DNA from: Bradyrhizobium sp. CB1650
GTDB taxonomy: Bacteria; Pseudomonadota; Alphaproteobacteria; Rhizobiales; Xanthobacteraceae
Direction of reading: 5' to 3'
Assembly (NCBI RefSeq): GCF_029761915.1
Contig: NZ_CP121695.1
Coordinates: forward strand, 5,051,501-5,115,500
Length of the DNA stretch: 64,000 bases
Shown piece by piece: positions 1 to 8,380 of this stretch. How positions within the stretch are numbered: position 1 is the stretch's first letter; every line of letters starts with the position of its first letter. Under the pieces are notes generated by a model. It was not told the origin of the DNA, made no database searches, and saw nothing but the letters and a program-made list of their open reading frames with translations. A program made the translations under genes and the position numbers.

Positions 1-2
1 TC

Positions 3-401
3 GCCAGCGGCAACGTCGTCTTCACCAGCCGCAAGTCCGAATCTGCCATCAAGACCGCAATCGAGAAGCGCCTGCACGCCTACGCCGGCGCGCCGGTCGG
101 CGTGCTGGTGCGCAGCGCCGTCGAGATGGCGCAGGTTGCGGCCGACAATCCCTTCCCGAAGGCTGCGCCCAACCGCACGGTTGCGATCTTCCTCGACAGG
201 GCGCCGCCGGCCGACGCTCTCGCCGGCATCCGCGGCCAGAAGGACGAAGAGCTGCGCCTCGGCCGCCGCGAGATCTACGTGCATTATGGCGACGGCATGG
301 GGACGTCGAAGCTCGTCATTCCCGCCGCCAAGGCCGGCACGGCCCGCAACATGAACACGATCGCGACGCTGGCGAAGATGGCCGCGGAGCTTCAGCAATG
401 A
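3..401 (+). CDS. DUF1697 family protein, 3' part (5' end outside window)
   Basis: The gene is cut by the left edge, and only its last 132 residues are visible. The visible part opens with ASGNVVF, the conserved segment of the DUF1697 family, small cytosolic proteins of unknown function usually about 180 residues long. It later carries a KLVIP segment and an N-M-N-T tail, also typical. An ATG at position 102 lies inside the conserved domain and is not the start. The stop overlaps the next start (ATGA), so the two genes are probably translationally coupled. Confidence 0.8.
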   Translation, partial: ASGNVVFTSRKSESAIKTAIEKRLHAYAGAPVGVLVRSAVEMAQVAADNPFPKAAPNRTVAIFLDRAPPADALAGIRGQKDEELRLGRREIYVHYGDGMGTSKLVIPAAKAGTARNMNTIATLAKMAAELQQ

Positions 402-688
402 AGGCATATCTGGTGCTGGACCTGTCGGTGAACGACTTTGCCGGCTTCAAGACCTACATCGCTGAAATCCCGGCCTTCATCGCCAAGCATTCGGGACGGT
501 ACATCATTCGCGGCGTCCAGCCGACGACGATTGAAGGCGACTGGATGCCCGAGCGCCTCGTCATCATCGAATTTCCGGAGCGCGGGAAGGCGGAAGCCTT
601 CCTCAGCGATCCCGACATTCAAGGCCTGTTCAAGCTGCGTCACGCGACGACGACGAGCAGACTGCTGCTGGCCGACGGCTGCACCTGA
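398..688 (+). CDS. DUF1330 domain-containing protein
   Basis: This small cytosolic protein of 96 residues has the DUF1330 (dimeric alpha-beta barrel) pattern: an N-terminal Y-L-V-L strand, a central G-R-Y-I-I-R-G motif near residue 35 and a conserved E-F-P-E-R segment near residue 60. The family has no firmly established reaction. It starts four bases inside the end of the DUF1697 gene. Its stop codon directly abuts the stop of the convergent SMR gene with no spacer, so there is no room for a terminator between them. Confidence 0.8.
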   Translation: MKAYLVLDLSVNDFAGFKTYIAEIPAFIAKHSGRYIIRGVQPTTIEGDWMPERLVIIEFPERGKAEAFLSDPDIQGLFKLRHATTTSRLLLADGCT

Positions 689-1012
689 TTACGCCAGCTT
701 GAGCGCGGCGATCCCCGTCAGCACCAGCACGATGCCAGCGACCTTCATCGCGCTCAGCGTCTCGCCGAACAGCACGACGCCCAGCAGGAAGGTGCCGGCC
801 GCGCCGATGCCGGTCCAGACCGAATAGGCGACGCCGACCTCGAGCACCTTCAAGGCCCGTCCGAGCAGGAAGACGAAACCGGCAAGCAGCACCAGCGAGG
901 CGATGCTCCAGCCGGGGCGAGTGTAGCCTTCGGCGTATTTCATCGAGATCGCCCAGCCGACATCGAGGGCGCCTGCGATCGCGAGCATCAACCAGGCCAA
1001 TGATGGCGACAT
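689..1012 (-). CDS. Small multidrug resistance (SMR) family transporter, SugE/Gdx-like
   Basis: This is a 107-residue, four-helix inner-membrane protein of the SMR family; most members exchange protons for guanidinium or quaternary cations. The W-T-G-I-G-A motif in helix 3 and the G-A-L-D-V-x-W motif in helix 1 match the SugE/Gdx branch. The helix-1 acidic residue, almost always Glu in the family, is Asp here (residue 17). The ATG at 1012 was chosen over an upstream in-frame start because the protein then begins right at helix 1 and has a purine-rich ribosome site. It lies 11 bases after the glutathione transferase gene on the same strand, so the two probably form an operon. The substrate cannot be read from sequence. 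Confidence 0.85.
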   Translation of the reverse strand: MSPSLAWLMLAIAGALDVGWAISMKYAEGYTRPGWSIASLVLLAGFVFLLGRALKVLEVGVAYSVWTGIGAAGTFLLGVVLFGETLSAMKVAGIVLVLTGIAALKLA

Positions 1013-1023
1013 CGCCCTGCCCT

Positions 1024-1701
1024 TCACGCCGCAAGCTTGAGCAGATGCGCGTCGTGCCGCACAAGGAAGGCGCGCAGCAATTGCGGATAGTCCGCGCCGA
1101 CCGCCGTGCGCACGCTTGGACGCTTCGCAAGCTCCGCCCGCCACGCCCGCACCTTCGGCACATCGTTGAAGATGCCGTGTTCGGCAAGCTCATCGAACAG
1201 ATCGAAATAGCGGAAGATCGGCGCGAACACAGCGTCGACCAGGCTGAACTGCTCGCCGGCGAAGAACGGCCCCCTGCCGAGTGCTGCCTCGACGCGCGAG
1301 AATTTGCCGGCGATGGCCTGGCGCTTGCTGTCGAAGGTCGCGGGATCGGTGGTGGTCTCCAGCCCCCAGAGGTCGCCCAGGATCGCCGAGCCGAACTCCA
1401 TCCAGGCGCGGTGCTCGGCGCGCTTGAGCGGATCGGCCGGATGCAGCCTGCCGCCTTCTTGCGTCTCCTCGATGTACTCGCAGATCACGTTGCTCTCGAA
1501 CAGCGCGACCTCGCCCTTGTCGGTCGTCACCACCAGCACCGGCACCTTGCCGAGCGGCGAGATCTTCAGGAACCAGTCCGGCTTGTTGGCGAGATCGATG
1601 TCGATCCGTTCGAACGGCACGCCCTTCTCGGAGAGCGCGATCACCGCGCGCTGCACATAGGGGCAAAGCTTGTGGCTGATCAGTTTGAGGGCTGCGGTCA
1701 T
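1024..1701 (-). CDS. Glutathione S-transferase family protein
   Basis: This is a cytosolic protein of 225 residues with the two-domain GST fold. The thioredoxin-like N-terminal half carries C-P-Y-V-Q-R (the active-site position, Cys rather than Ser), the cis-proline in G-K-V-P-V-L and the glutathione-binding F-E-S-N-V-I-C-E-Y-I-E-E. An all-helical half follows. The frame is open further upstream, but starting at 1701 leaves the palindrome array outside the gene and gives a normal N-terminus. It is followed closely by an SMR exporter gene, which suggests a small detoxification unit that conjugates and exports a toxic compound. The substrate is unknown. Confidence 0.85.
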   Translation of the reverse strand: MTAALKLISHKLCPYVQRAVIALSEKGVPFERIDIDLANKPDWFLKISPLGKVPVLVVTTDKGEVALFESNVICEYIEETQEGGRLHPADPLKRAEHRAWMEFGSAILGDLWGLETTTDPATFDSKRQAIAGKFSRVEAALGRGPFFAGEQFSLVDAVFAPIFRYFDLFDELAEHGIFNDVPKVRAWRAELAKRPSVRTAVGADYPQLLRAFLVRHDAHLLKLAA

Positions 1702-1720
1702 GGTCATGATCCCGACGGTT

Positions 1721-1785
1721 GGATGCAACTGCATCCAAGATAGATGCATTTGCATTCATCCGTCAAGGTCGATGCATCTGCATCG
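1721..1785. promoter_or_regulatory. Array of three ATGCA-N2-TGCAT dyads upstream of gst-smr
   Basis: Three near-identical palindromes sit between the end of anmK and the start of the glutathione transferase gene: ATGCA-AC-TGCAT at 1723-1734, ATGCA-TT-TGCAT at 1744-1755 and ATGCA-TC-TGCAT at 1772-1783. Their centres are 21 and 28 bases apart. Two of the three extend to GGATGCA...TGCATCC or CGATGCA...TGCATCG. The array lies 20-85 bases before the start at 1701, where an operator would be expected. The dimeric regulator (MarR or TetR type would fit) is not in the neighbouring genes. Confidence 0.65.
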
Positions 1786-1798
1786 ATCGCCCGTGACC

Positions 1799-2902
1799 TC
1801 AGGGCCGCGCGATCACCCCGCCCGTCATCGGCATCGGCACGCCCGTGGTCGCGGGATAGGAGAGTGGCAGGCCCTTCAGGCCGCGGGCGGCGAGGAAGCC
1901 GAACGCCTGCGCCTCGATGGCGTCGGAGGCCCAGCCGAGGCTGTCGGCGGCCTCGACGGTGGCCGAGCCCACCCGCTCCCGCAGCATGCGCAGCACGGTC
2001 AGGTTGCGAGCGCCGCCGCCGCAAACGATCCAGCTCCGTGGCCGCCTCGGCAGCAGCGGAATGATGCGGGCGATCGTCGCCGCGGTGAACGCGGTGAGCG
2101 TCGCGGCGCCATCGGCGGGCGGCACGTCGCCGAGCTTGAGCGCGGCAAAATCGTTGCGGTCGAGGGATTTCGGCGGCGGTAGCGCGAAGAACGGCAGCTC
2201 CAGTGCCCGCGCGATCCAGGCCTCGTCTACCTTGCCGAGCGCAGCGAACTTGCCGTCCGCATCGAACGCCTGGTTCATGGTGCGGTACATGAAATCGTCG
2301 AGCAGCGCATTGCCGGGCCCGGTGTCGCAGGCGATCAGCGTGTCGTTGCCGTCGATATAGGTGATGTTGGACACGCCGCCGATATTGACGACACAGATCG
2401 GCCCCTCGCGCTCGAGCGATTGTGTCAGGGCCCGGTGGTAGACTGGTACGAAGGGCGCGCCCTGCCCGCCGGCTTCGACGTCGGCGGCGCGGAAGTCATG
2501 CATGACGGGGACATGGATCGCTTTGGCCAGCGCCGGCGCATCGCCGATCTGCACCGTCATGCGGCGCTCGGGCCGGTGCAGCACGGTCTGGCCGTGAAAA
2601 CCGACGATGTCGATGTCCTCCGGCTTCATCCGGTTCTGGGCGATGAAGCCGGCCACGGCCTCGGCATGGGCCAGCGTCACGGCGCGCTCGGCCTCGGCCA
2701 GCACCCCGGGCCGGGCATCGCGCTGCGGCAGGTTCACGGCTTCGGCGAGCGCCCGGCGCAGCAGGCTACGCTCGGCCGGACTGTAGGGCCGGTAGCCGGA
2801 CGGCCCGAATGCCTTTACCTGCTTTCCATCGGTTTCGATCAGTGCAACGTCGACCCCGTCAAGCGAGGTGCCGCTCATCAGACCGAGCGCAGTTAACATC
2901 AT
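1799..2902 (-). CDS. anmK: Anhydro-N-acetylmuramic acid kinase
   Basis: AnmK phosphorylates and opens 1,6-anhydro-N-acetylmuramic acid to MurNAc-6-phosphate in cytosolic peptidoglycan recycling. The 367-residue protein has the family signature L-M-S-G-T-S-L-D-G-V-D at residues 8-18 (nucleotide and sugar binding), a V-G-F-H-G-Q-T-V motif near residue 100, D-T-G-P-G-N-A-L-L-D-D near residue 195 and the C-terminal C-G-G-G-A-R-N motif. The length is normal for the family. It is divergent from tyrS, a common alphaproteobacterial arrangement. Two adjacent ATG codons (2902 and 2899) are both possible starts. Confidence 0.95.
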   Translation of the reverse strand: MMLTALGLMSGTSLDGVDVALIETDGKQVKAFGPSGYRPYSPAERSLLRRALAEAVNLPQRDARPGVLAEAERAVTLAHAEAVAGFIAQNRMKPEDIDIVGFHGQTVLHRPERRMTVQIGDAPALAKAIHVPVMHDFRAADVEAGGQGAPFVPVYHRALTQSLEREGPICVVNIGGVSNITYIDGNDTLIACDTGPGNALLDDFMYRTMNQAFDADGKFAALGKVDEAWIARALELPFFALPPPKSLDRNDFAALKLGDVPPADGAATLTAFTAATIARIIPLLPRRPRSWIVCGGGARNLTVLRMLRERVGSATVEAADSLGWASDAIEAQAFGFLAARGLKGLPLSYPATTGVPMPMTGGVIARP

Positions 2903-2961
2903 CTCAAGTAAGCCTCGACGTCTTCCTACCCCGACGCCTGGCTTGTATCAAACAAGCACAT

Positions 2962-2991
2962 CTTATAATGCCACAGCTTATAATGCCACAG
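2962..2991. repeat. Two perfect tandem copies of a 15-bp unit in the anmK-tyrS spacer
   Basis: The unit CTTATAATGCCACAG occurs at 2962-2976 and again, without a gap, at 2977-2991. Each copy contains a TATAAT hexamer identical to a sigma-70 minus-10 box. A short inverted repeat (GCTTGT-N5-ACAAGC, 2941-2957) lies just before it. The array falls in the 178-base divergent promoter region, so the duplication may double a minus-10 element for tyrS. Confidence 0.6.
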
Positions 2992-3080
2992 CGCGCGTTG
3001 CTGCGGCAGTCCGGTTGGCTTGGGTTCCGCAACTATAGCCGCAATTACCGTAAAATAAGAATGATCAGAGCCGCCGACAG

Positions 3081-4334
3081 ATGACTGCATTTAAATCGGA
3101 TTTCCTCAATACCTTGCAGGAACGTGGTTTCATCCACCAGTGCTCCGATTTCGAGGGGCTGGACGCGCTTGCGGCCAAGGGCGAGGCGACCGCCTATGTC
3201 GGCTACGACTGTACCGCCCCCTCGCTGCACATCGGCAACTACCTGACCATGATGATGCTGCACTGGCTGCAGCAGTCCGGTAACAAGCCGATCACGCTGA
3301 TGGGCGGCGGCACCACCATGGTCGGCGATCCCTCCGGCAAGGACGAGACGCGCGCCATCCGCACCGTCGCCGAGATCGAGGCCAACAAGGCCTCGATCCG
3401 CGGCGTGTTCGCCAAGGTGCTGCGCTATGGCGACGGCAAGAGCGACGCCATCATGCTCGACAACGCCGAGTGGCTCACCAAGCTCAACTGGATCGAGATG
3501 CTGCGCGACGTCGGCCGACATTTCTCGGTCAACCGCATGCTGACCATGGACTCCGTGCGCCTGCGCCTCGAGCGCGAGCAGGAGATGAGCTTCATCGAGT
3601 TCAACTACATGGTCTGCCAGGCCTACGACTTCGTCGAGCTGGCCAAGCGCACCGGCTGCTGCTTGCAGATGGGCGGCTCGGACCAGTGGGGCAACATCAT
3701 CATGGGCGTCGATCTCGGCCGCCGCATGGGAACGCACCAGCTCTTCGCGCTGACCACGCCGCTGCTCACCACGGCGTCGGGCGCCAAGATGGGCAAGACC
3801 GCGCAAGGCGCGGTCTGGCTCAACGCCGACCAGTTCTCGCCTTACGATTTCTGGCAGTACTGGCGCAACACCGAGGATGCCGACGTCGGCAAGTTCCTGA
3901 AGCTGTTCACGACGCTGCCGATGAGCGAGATCAGGAAGCTCGAGGCGCTTGCGGGCTCGGAGATCAACGAAGCCAAGAAGGTGCTTGCCACCGAGGCGTC
4001 GGCGCTGCTGCACGGCCGCGACGCCGCCAATGAGGCCGCCGAAACCGCGCGCCGCACCTTCGAGGAAGGCGCGCTGGCCGAGAGCCTGCCTTCGGTGGAA
4101 ATTCCGCGCGGCGAACTGGACTCCGGCCTCGGCGTGCTCAACGCCTTCGTCAAGGCAGGCCTCGTCGCCTCCAACGGCGAGGCGCGGCGGCAGATCAAGG
4201 GCGGCGGCCTGCGCGTCAATGACGAGCCCGTCATCGACGAGAAGATGACGCTCTCACCGGCCCATCTGACGCCGGAAGGCGTGATCAAGCTGTCGTTCGG
4301 CAAGAAGAAGCACGTCCTCGTCAGGCCTGCATAG
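3081..4334 (+). CDS. tyrS: Tyrosyl-tRNA synthetase
   Basis: TyrS charges tRNA-Tyr with tyrosine in the cytosol. The 417-residue protein has the class I signature H-I-G-N near residue 50, the tyrosine-binding Y-x-x-x-Q motif region ([14 protein letters not shown] near residues 173-186), G-S-D-Q-W-G-N and a K-M-G-K-T version of the KMSKS loop near residue 236, as in other bacterial TyrS1 enzymes. An S4 RNA-binding domain occupies the last 70 residues ([15 protein letters not shown]). Length and motifs are normal. A single copy is visible here. Confidence 0.97.
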   Translation: MTAFKSDFLNTLQERGFIHQCSDFEGLDALAAKGEATAYVGYDCTAPSLHIGNYLTMMMLHWLQQSGNKPITLMGGGTTMVGDPSGKDETRAIRTVAEIEANKASIRGVFAKVLRYGDGKSDAIMLDNAEWLTKLNWIEMLRDVGRHFSVNRMLTMDSVRLRLEREQEMSFIEFNYMVCQAYDFVELAKRTGCCLQMGGSDQWGNIIMGVDLGRRMGTHQLFALTTPLLTTASGAKMGKTAQGAVWLNADQFSPYDFWQYWRNTEDADVGKFLKLFTTLPMSEIRKLEALAGSEINEAKKVLATEASALLHGRDAANEAAETARRTFEEGALAESLPSVEIPRGELDSGLGVLNAFVKAGLVASNGEARRQIKGGGLRVNDEPVIDEKMTLSPAHLTPEGVIKLSFGKKKHVLVRPA

Positions 4335-4356
4335 GCGTATGTGCTTTTGACGCTTG

Positions 4357-4384
4357 TCAGGGCGCGCCGAAGCGCGCTCCCTGA
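4357..4384 (+). other. Strong hairpin between tyrS and the MFS gene
   Basis: TCAGGG-CGCGC at 4357-4367 pairs with GCGCG-(CT)-CCCTGA at 4372-4384 around a CGAA tetraloop. That gives eleven base pairs with one two-base bulge. There is no U-run, so it is not a classical terminator. It could stabilise the 3' end of the tyrS message or hinder initiation at the downstream ATG at 4391, which lacks a clear Shine-Dalgarno sequence. Confidence 0.55.
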
Positions 4385-4390
4385 TCGGCA

Positions 4391-5638
4391 ATGGACCAGA
4401 ACACGCCCAGGGAACAAGTTAAGAGCACGCGGCAAGACGGTGTGCGCGTCGCGCTCGTCGTGCTCGCGCTATGCTTCACGCTGGCGGTGCTCGGCCGCGG
4501 CCTCAGCGAAAGCTTCACCGTTTTCCTGAAGCCGATCTCGCAGGATTTCGGCTGGGATCGCGCCCAGGTCGTCTCGATCTATTCGCTGACCTGGCTGATC
4601 AGCGGACTGACCGCGCCGCTGGTCGGGCGGCTGTTCGATCACTCCGGGCCGCGCATCGTTTACTCGCTCGGGCTTCTCCTGCTCGGCTCAGCCTTCCTGA
4701 TCGCGGGCCACGCACAGCATCTCTGGCAATTCCAGATCAGCATCGGCATCTGCGTCGGCATCGGCGTCGCCTTCATCGGCAACGTTCCGAACTCGATCCT
4801 GCTCGGCCGCTGGTTCGGGCGGCGGCTGCCGACCGCGATGGCGGTGGTCTATTCGGCGATGGGCGGCGGCGTGCTCGCGCTGCTGCCGGCCTCGCAGCTC
4901 CTGATCGATCATCTCGGCTGGCGCGAGACCTATCAGATGTTCGGCTTCGCCGCGCTCGGCCTATTGGTGCCGCTGACGCTGCTGCCGTGGCGTATGTTCG
5001 CGGCGGGCTCTCCGCATGTCGTCAAGAAGACGGATCCGCATTTCGTCGACAACGGCTGGACGCTTCTGAGCGCCATGCGGCACCACGCCTTCTGGGCGCT
5101 GTTCTCGACTTTCTTCTTCACGGCCGTCGGCATGTATGCGATCGCGGCGCAGATCGTCGCCTATCTTATCGATGCAGGCTTTCCGCCGTTGCAGGCGGCA
5201 ACCGCGTGGGGATTCTCCGGCGTCGTCCTGGTGTTCGGTATGCTCGGCGTCTCTGCCCTCGATGGCCTGATCGGACGCCGGCCGTCCGTGCTGTTGAGCT
5301 ACGCGATCTCGATCCTCGGCATCTTCCTGCTCTGGCTGCTCCAGTATTATCCGAACATCATCCTGCTCACCGGCTTCGTCGTCTGCTTCGGCAGCATGAT
5401 GGGCTCGCGCGGACCGCTGATCACCGCAACCGCGATGAAGATCTTTCGCGGCGAACGCGTCGGCACCATCTACGGCACCATCTCGATCGGCAGCGGACTG
5501 GGCTCTGCGTTCGGCTCCTGGAGCGGCGGCCTGATCCACGACGCGACCCACGGCTACAACGCACTGCTCGTGTTCGCACTTGCGAGCGTCGTGCTCGGCA
5601 TGATTCCATTCCTGGTTGTGCCTGCCTTGCGGCAGTAG
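4391..5638 (+). CDS. MFS transporter, oxalate/formate antiporter-like
   Basis: This is an inner-membrane protein of 415 residues with about twelve predicted helices in two halves of six, separated by a central hydrophilic loop (residues 200-225, rich in charged residues). The first loop holds G-R-L-F-D-H-S-G-P-R, the MFS loop 2-3 signature. The start is the ATG that follows the hairpin after tyrS. The family resembles the monocarboxylate/oxalate-formate antiporter branch, but the substrate cannot be deduced. The neighbours (tyrS, a DoxX gene) give no hint. Confidence 0.85.
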   Translation: MDQNTPREQVKSTRQDGVRVALVVLALCFTLAVLGRGLSESFTVFLKPISQDFGWDRAQVVSIYSLTWLISGLTAPLVGRLFDHSGPRIVYSLGLLLLGSAFLIAGHAQHLWQFQISIGICVGIGVAFIGNVPNSILLGRWFGRRLPTAMAVVYSAMGGGVLALLPASQLLIDHLGWRETYQMFGFAALGLLVPLTLLPWRMFAAGSPHVVKKTDPHFVDNGWTLLSAMRHHAFWALFSTFFFTAVGMYAIAAQIVAYLIDAGFPPLQAATAWGFSGVVLVFGMLGVSALDGLIGRRPSVLLSYAISILGIFLLWLLQYYPNIILLTGFVVCFGSMMGSRGPLITATAMKIFRGERVGTIYGTISIGSGLGSAFGSWSGGLIHDATHGYNALLVFALASVVLGMIPFLVVPALRQ

Positions 5639-5857
5639 GTTTCCTCAAGGTAACCTGCAATCATCCACGTCACCGGAAAATTACGGGCTGACGTGGTGCC
5701 GATACACGCAAAAAATGCGGATCGCGCAGGGCTCAAGTCCTCATCTACGGTGTTTTGTTTCACATGACGAAAATGTCAGCGCGAATGAAAACGTGCTGCT
5801 TGCAGGGTGGAACCGAATGCGATTCAAGTCGCTGTCTTGGATGGAAGGGCGCAAACC

Positions 5858-6295
5858 ATGAACTTCACTTTTCTCTCTCGCTATCAGCCGGTTCTCCTGA
5901 GCCTGTTTCGGTTCATCACCGGCCTCTTGCTGTTCCAGTACGGCGTCGCGAAGCTGTTCAAGTTTCCGGTGCTTCCCTACTTCGCCGACATCCCGCCGCT
6001 GATCTATGCGGCCGGTACGCTCGAACTTGTGCTCGGCGCGGCCCTGATGCTCGGCCTCTTCACCCGGCTCTCGGCCTTCGTCCTGTCGGGTGAAATGGCC
6101 TTCGCCTACTTCATGGGCCACATGTTCAAGAGCGGCTCGCCGGTATTGCTGCCGCTGCTCAACGGTGGCACCGCGGCGATCCTGTTCTGCTTCGCCTGCC
6201 TCTACCTCTCCGCCGCCGGCGGTGGTCCGATCAGCATCGATGCGCTGATGGGCAAGGAAAGCGGCGAGCCGGGCGGCGCCTACGCGCGTCGCTAA
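5858..6295 (+). CDS. DoxX family membrane protein
   Basis: This is a 145-residue inner-membrane protein with four predicted helices, typical of DoxX. It has the R-F-I-T-G-L-L-L-F-Q-Y-G-V-A-K-L-F-K-F motif in helix 1 and E-L-V-L-G-A-A-L-M-L-G-L-F-T-R in helix 2. The function of the family is unclear; some members relate to thiosulfate:quinone oxidoreductase or oxidative stress. The ATG at 5858 was preferred to an in-frame ATG at 5807 because GGAAGGG stands before it and the added segment is not conserved-looking. The 219 bases upstream contain no gene. Confidence 0.85.
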   Translation: MNFTFLSRYQPVLLSLFRFITGLLLFQYGVAKLFKFPVLPYFADIPPLIYAAGTLELVLGAALMLGLFTRLSAFVLSGEMAFAYFMGHMFKSGSPVLLPLLNGGTAAILFCFACLYLSAAGGGPISIDALMGKESGEPGGAYARR

Positions 6296-6311
6296 ACCGA
6301 TCGAAGCAAGA

Positions 6312-6337
6312 CGGCGCCGGCGGACCTGCCGGTGCCG
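6312..6337. terminator. Hairpin between convergent DoxX gene and small ORF
   Basis: CGGCGCCGGC (6312-6321) and GCCGGTGCCG (6328-6337) form a ten-pair stem with one G-U pair and a six-base loop. It sits 17 bases after the DoxX stop and just past the end of the convergent small ORF. There is no T-run on either side, so termination would be weak or Rho-assisted. Confidence 0.4.
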
Positions 6338-6339
6338 GT

Positions 6340-6426
6340 TCAACGTGCCCCCAGCACGTTCCAGATGACGGCCAGTGCCGCGACCAGCAGCACGGACAGG
6401 ATGATGCGGTGAACGAATCGCTTCAT
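6340..6426 (-). CDS. Possible 28-residue single-helix membrane peptide
   Basis: This short ORF would encode MKRFVHRIILSVLL followed by a further hydrophobic run ending in V-L-G-A-R. A basic N-terminus, one membrane helix and a basic tail are what a small inner-membrane peptide looks like. There is no strong Shine-Dalgarno sequence, and no function can be assigned. The rest of the 340-base stretch between the DoxX gene and the chemoreceptor shows nothing else coding. Confidence 0.4.
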   Translation of the reverse strand: MKRFVHRIILSVLLVAALAVIWNVLGAR

Positions 6427-6638
6427 TGCGGGTCGGGCCGGGCCAAGACAACCAAAGTCACCACCAAAGTCTCGGATCGATTTTCGCGCGCACGCGACCC
6501 GGCGCAGACCGGTGCGCGGCGATTCGCCTGCCCGATTCCGCATCTGCCCGCGGCGGCGCGCCGCATGCGTCCATTCATGATTGGTAAGAACTTCATGCTA
6601 CCGGTGCGCGCAATAACAACCATTCCGTAGGGGCCGTG

Positions 6639-8333
6639 ATGAAGCTGCTGAGTCATTTGAGTATCCGCACCAAGCTCGCCAGCATGGTCTGTCTCGCGGC
6701 GCTCACGGTGACCGCCATCATCGCGGTATCGGCCCTCCTCAGCAAGAGCCGCATGATGGAAGACCGTGCCCAGCAGATGCGCACCGCGGTCGATCTCCTC
6801 TACAGCCTCGCCCAATCGCTCCAGGATGACGTCACCGCCGGCAAGCTCTCGCCGGGAGACGCCAAAGCCCAGTTCCATCTGCGCGGCCGGCGCATGAGCT
6901 TCAACGGCGGCCAGGGTTATCCGGTTGTCTACAATTCCGATTCATCCCTCCTCGTGAACGGCGCCAACCAGCAGCTCGAGGGCAAGATCACGGGCGCCAC
7001 CGATTCCAACGGCGTGGTCATCGCCGGCGCGATCATCAATGTCGCCAATCAAAATCCTCAAGGCGGCGTGACTTCGTATCTCTATCCCCGCCCCGGTCAG
7101 ACCGAGCCCGTGCGCAAGACCGTGTTCGCACGCAAATTCGCACCCTGGAACGTGACGATCAGCTACGGCCTGTATGTCGATGACATCGACGCCGACGTGC
7201 GCGCGTTGACGCTGGAGCTCGCAGCCGTCGGCATCGGCCTGATGCTGTTGATGGCGACGTTATCATGGCTGATCGCCCGCGACGTGCTCAGCGCACTCGA
7301 CCGCCAGAAGAACCGCATGCAGGAGATCGCCGACGGCGCCCTCGACAAGCCGGTCGCGGAGACCGATCGCGGCGACGAGATCGGCCGCATGGCCGAGACG
7401 CTCGAAGTGCTCAGGCAGACCGCCCTGACGGCGCGCGCGCTCGAAGCCGAACAGGTCGCCACCAAGGCCCGCAGCGAGCAGGACAAGCGCGAGGCGCTGA
7501 TCGCGCTCGCCGACCGCTTCGATGCCTCGGTCGGCCAGCTCGTCGGCCTGATGGCGTCGGGCTCCGGCGAACTGGAGACCACGGCCAAGTCGATGTCCTC
7601 GACGGCAGAAGGCACCAACCGCCGTGCCGCCGTGGTCGGCTCGGCCGCCACCGAAGCCAGCCAGCGTGTGCAGACGGTGGCCGCCGCCGCCGAGGAGCTC
7701 TCCTCCTCGATCACCGAGATCAGCCGCCAGGTCGCGCAATCTGCCGAGGTCACCGGCCGCGCGGTGGAGAGCGCCCGCCGCACCGACACCATCGTGCGCG
7801 CGCTGTCCGACGGTGCCCAGCAGATCGAACATGTCGCCGAGCTGATCTCCAGCATCGCCGCTCAGACCAACCTGCTCGCGCTCAACGCCACCATCGAGGC
7901 CGCGCGCGCGGGCGAAGCCGGACGCGGCTTTGCCGTCGTCGCCTCCGAAGTGAAGTCGCTCGCCAGCCAGACCGCGGAAGCCACCCGCGAGATCGGCGAC
8001 AAGATCGCGCAGATCCAGGGCGCGACCAGGGAGGCCGTGGACGCCATCGGCGGCATCACGGAAACCATCGAGGAGGTCAGCCGGATCGCAACCTCGATCG
8101 GGGCCGCGATCGAGGAGCAAGGCGCGGCAACCGCCGAGATCGCCCGCAGCGTCTCGCAGACCGCGGAAGCGACCAAGGAAGTCACCACCAATATTGGCGG
8201 CGTCAGCACTGCGGCGAACGAGACCGGCAACGCTGCCGGCATGGTGCTCGCGGCCGCGTCAAACCTCTCCAAGCAGGCCGAGCAGCTCTCCGGCGAAGTC
8301 GGCACCTTCCTGGCAGGCGTGCGGGCGGCGTGA
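6639..8333 (+). CDS. Methyl-accepting chemotaxis protein with single Cache sensor domain
   Basis: This is a transmembrane chemoreceptor of 564 residues. Helix 1 (about residues 12-32) is followed by a periplasmic single-Cache-type domain (45-185, with the G-Y-P-V-V-Y-N-S motif), helix 2 (190-212), a HAMP domain and an MCP signalling domain. The hairpin tip is canonical, [22 protein letters not shown]. There is no C-terminal pentapeptide for CheR/CheB binding. GTG at 6636 directly precedes the ATG used here. It stands alone, with no che genes nearby, so its output depends on a pathway elsewhere. The ligand is unknown. Confidence 0.93.
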   Translation: MKLLSHLSIRTKLASMVCLAALTVTAIIAVSALLSKSRMMEDRAQQMRTAVDLLYSLAQSLQDDVTAGKLSPGDAKAQFHLRGRRMSFNGGQGYPVVYNSDSSLLVNGANQQLEGKITGATDSNGVVIAGAIINVANQNPQGGVTSYLYPRPGQTEPVRKTVFARKFAPWNVTISYGLYVDDIDADVRALTLELAAVGIGLMLLMATLSWLIARDVLSALDRQKNRMQEIADGALDKPVAETDRGDEIGRMAETLEVLRQTALTARALEAEQVATKARSEQDKREALIALADRFDASVGQLVGLMASGSGELETTAKSMSSTAEGTNRRAAVVGSAATEASQRVQTVAAAAEELSSSITEISRQVAQSAEVTGRAVESARRTDTIVRALSDGAQQIEHVAELISSIAAQTNLLALNATIEAARAGEAGRGFAVVASEVKSLASQTAEATREIGDKIAQIQGATREAVDAIGGITETIEEVSRIATSIGAAIEEQGAATAEIARSVSQTAEATKEVTTNIGGVSTAANETGNAAGMVLAAASNLSKQAEQLSGEVGTFLAGVRAA

Positions 8334-8380
8334 GCCGCGCAACGTCTGCTTATCTCGCGATGAATGAAAGCGCCTTCGCG

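Noticed and set aside
5809..5833. EcfG site before the DoxX gene (GGAAC-N16-CGCT)
   Set aside because: The minus-10 lacks GTT; only the minus-35 matches, which is frequent by chance.
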